Source: Brachionus plicatilis (taxonomy: Eukaryota; Rotifera; Eurotatoria; Ploima; Brachionidae). Taken from it: a DNA stretch of 64,000 nt. The DNA is taken from positions 185,080-249,079 of the forward strand of contig QEOQ01000212.1 in the NCBI GenBank assembly GCA_010279815.1. The letters run 5' to 3'. A program made the translations under genes and the position numbers. A model generated the notes under the pieces. It was not told the origin of the DNA. It did not search any database and saw only the letters and a program-made list of their open reading frames with translations. Below are positions 63,254 to 64,000 of the stretch, in pieces (position 1 is the stretch's first letter; every line of letters starts with the position of its first letter).

Positions 63254-64000
63254 ATGATTTTGGCAATTTTAAATGTATTTATATTCATAAAGCCAGGTTT
63301 ATATGGTGAGAAAATCGAAGTTAATTTTAAAATGTTTAATGAACAAGAAATGATTTTAACTGGCGAAAATCACAATGAAGTTAAAGTGTTTGCAACTAAA
63401 AATCAATTTTTATGTGCATCTGAATGCTCGAAATTGAATGATTGCAATACTGCAATGCTAAAGGACAGTATTTGTACAATTTTTAGAGATTGTTTAATTA
63501 ATGAAAATAGAAAAAGCAGAGTAAATTCGTTTATATTTGAAAAAAAAGAGAAATGCACAAGAAAAAATTCAAATTTAACAAGTAAATAAATTTGAAATTT
63601 GAAAAAAAATTAATGCTATTAAATTTTTAGTCAAAGCGACATTCGTTGGTCACTCAAGTTGGGTTTACTCACTTGCAGTTCTACAAAATGGTGATTTGGC
63701 AAGTGGATCTGCTGATAAAACAATTAAAATATGGAATCCAAATAGTGGAACTTTAAAAATGAATTTGTGTGGTCATTTAGATCAAGTTGTATCACTTACA
63801 GTTCTTCAAAATGGTGATTTGGCAAGTGGATCACGGGATAATTCAACTAAAATTTGGAATACAATTGATGGAAGTGAAAAAATAGTATTGAATGGTCATT
63901 CAGGTGCTGTTTTGACACTAGCAGTTCTACAAAATGGTGATTTGGCAAGTGGATCTGCTGATAAAACAATTAAAATATGGAATCCAAATAGTGGAACTTT
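63254..64000 (+). CDS. Secreted PAN/apple-type plus WD40-repeat protein, partial
   Basis: Exon 1 (63254-63581) encodes a signal peptide (MILAILNVFIFIKPGLYG) and a Cys-containing module with FLCASECSKLNDCNTAMLKD, the PAN/apple pattern. A 49-bp GT-AG intron (63582-63630) leads in phase to exon 2, which encodes WD40 repeats (FVGHSSWVYSLAVLQNGDLA, SGSADKTIKIW) and runs off the window at 64000. Three repeats are visible. The first and third are almost identical in DNA, and the phrase LQNGDLASGS recurs in each, so the array has been expanded or homogenised recently. WD40 propellers are usually intracellular, so a signal peptide and PAN module in front is unusual. The function is unknown; a lectin-like or adhesive secreted role is possible. 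Confidence 0.75.

Noticed and set aside
1..64000. CRISPR arrays, bacterial operons or ribosome-binding sites
   Set aside because: The DNA has spliceosomal introns, animal genes and eukaryotic retrotransposons; the repeats seen are MITEs, LTRs and low-complexity sequence rather than spaced direct repeats.

Overview
The window looks like nuclear DNA of a small invertebrate animal. It is very AT-rich and gene-poor. Introns have GT-AG ends and mostly measure 45-60 bp, and AATAAA signals follow several stop codons. The host genes are animal orthologues: an EML microtubule protein, LTV1, an RPS6KC1-like kinase, a DOMON protein, an SLC5 transporter, a SMARCAL1 fragment and a secreted PAN/WD40 protein. 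A rotifer such as Brachionus is my best guess from composition, intron size and the PAN/WD40 architecture, but that is an inference.

Layout: 1-3324 is AT-rich spacer with a TA-flanked MITE. An EML gene (3325-5652) and tRNA-Asn (5806-5879, minus) follow. From 6.2 to 31.7 kb lies a nest of transposons: a gutted pogo-like element (6208-6975); a non-autonomous LTR element with an intact Gag-protease ORF but no reverse transcriptase (7319-10770, minus); and a decayed Ty3-like LTR retrotransposon (10965-28985) with 143-bp LTRs, ATAT target duplications and an extra zinc-finger/RING ORF. Inside its polymerase gene sits a large DNA transposon (13924-23886, with partial tandem duplicates to 24757). 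A degenerate LINE (29.0-30.5 kb) and an inverted duplication of tRNA-Asn and the EML 3' end (30.6-31.7 kb) close the nest.

The rest is host DNA with scattered debris: LTV1 (32966-34396); an RPS6KC1-like gene (37748-43692) with a 3.4-kb intron holding piggyBac and SINE remnants; a DOMON gene (45039-45634); a zone of foldback repeats (45.8-50 kb); a SMARCAL1 pseudogene (51165-51923); an SLC5 transporter (56440-58152, minus); a LINE fragment (60.1-60.85 kb); and the 5' part of a PAN/WD40 gene running off the right edge.

The most striking object is the nested DNA transposon. It lies exactly between AAA and TTT of its target with no target-site duplication, which is the published signature of Spy transposons. 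Besides a DDE transposase joined to SWIM-like and cysteine-protease-like regions, it appears to carry cargo: three small membrane proteins (one with a signal peptide and furin-like site, one mucin-like) and a gene with two homeodomain-like segments. I do not know of a described Spy element with such cargo.
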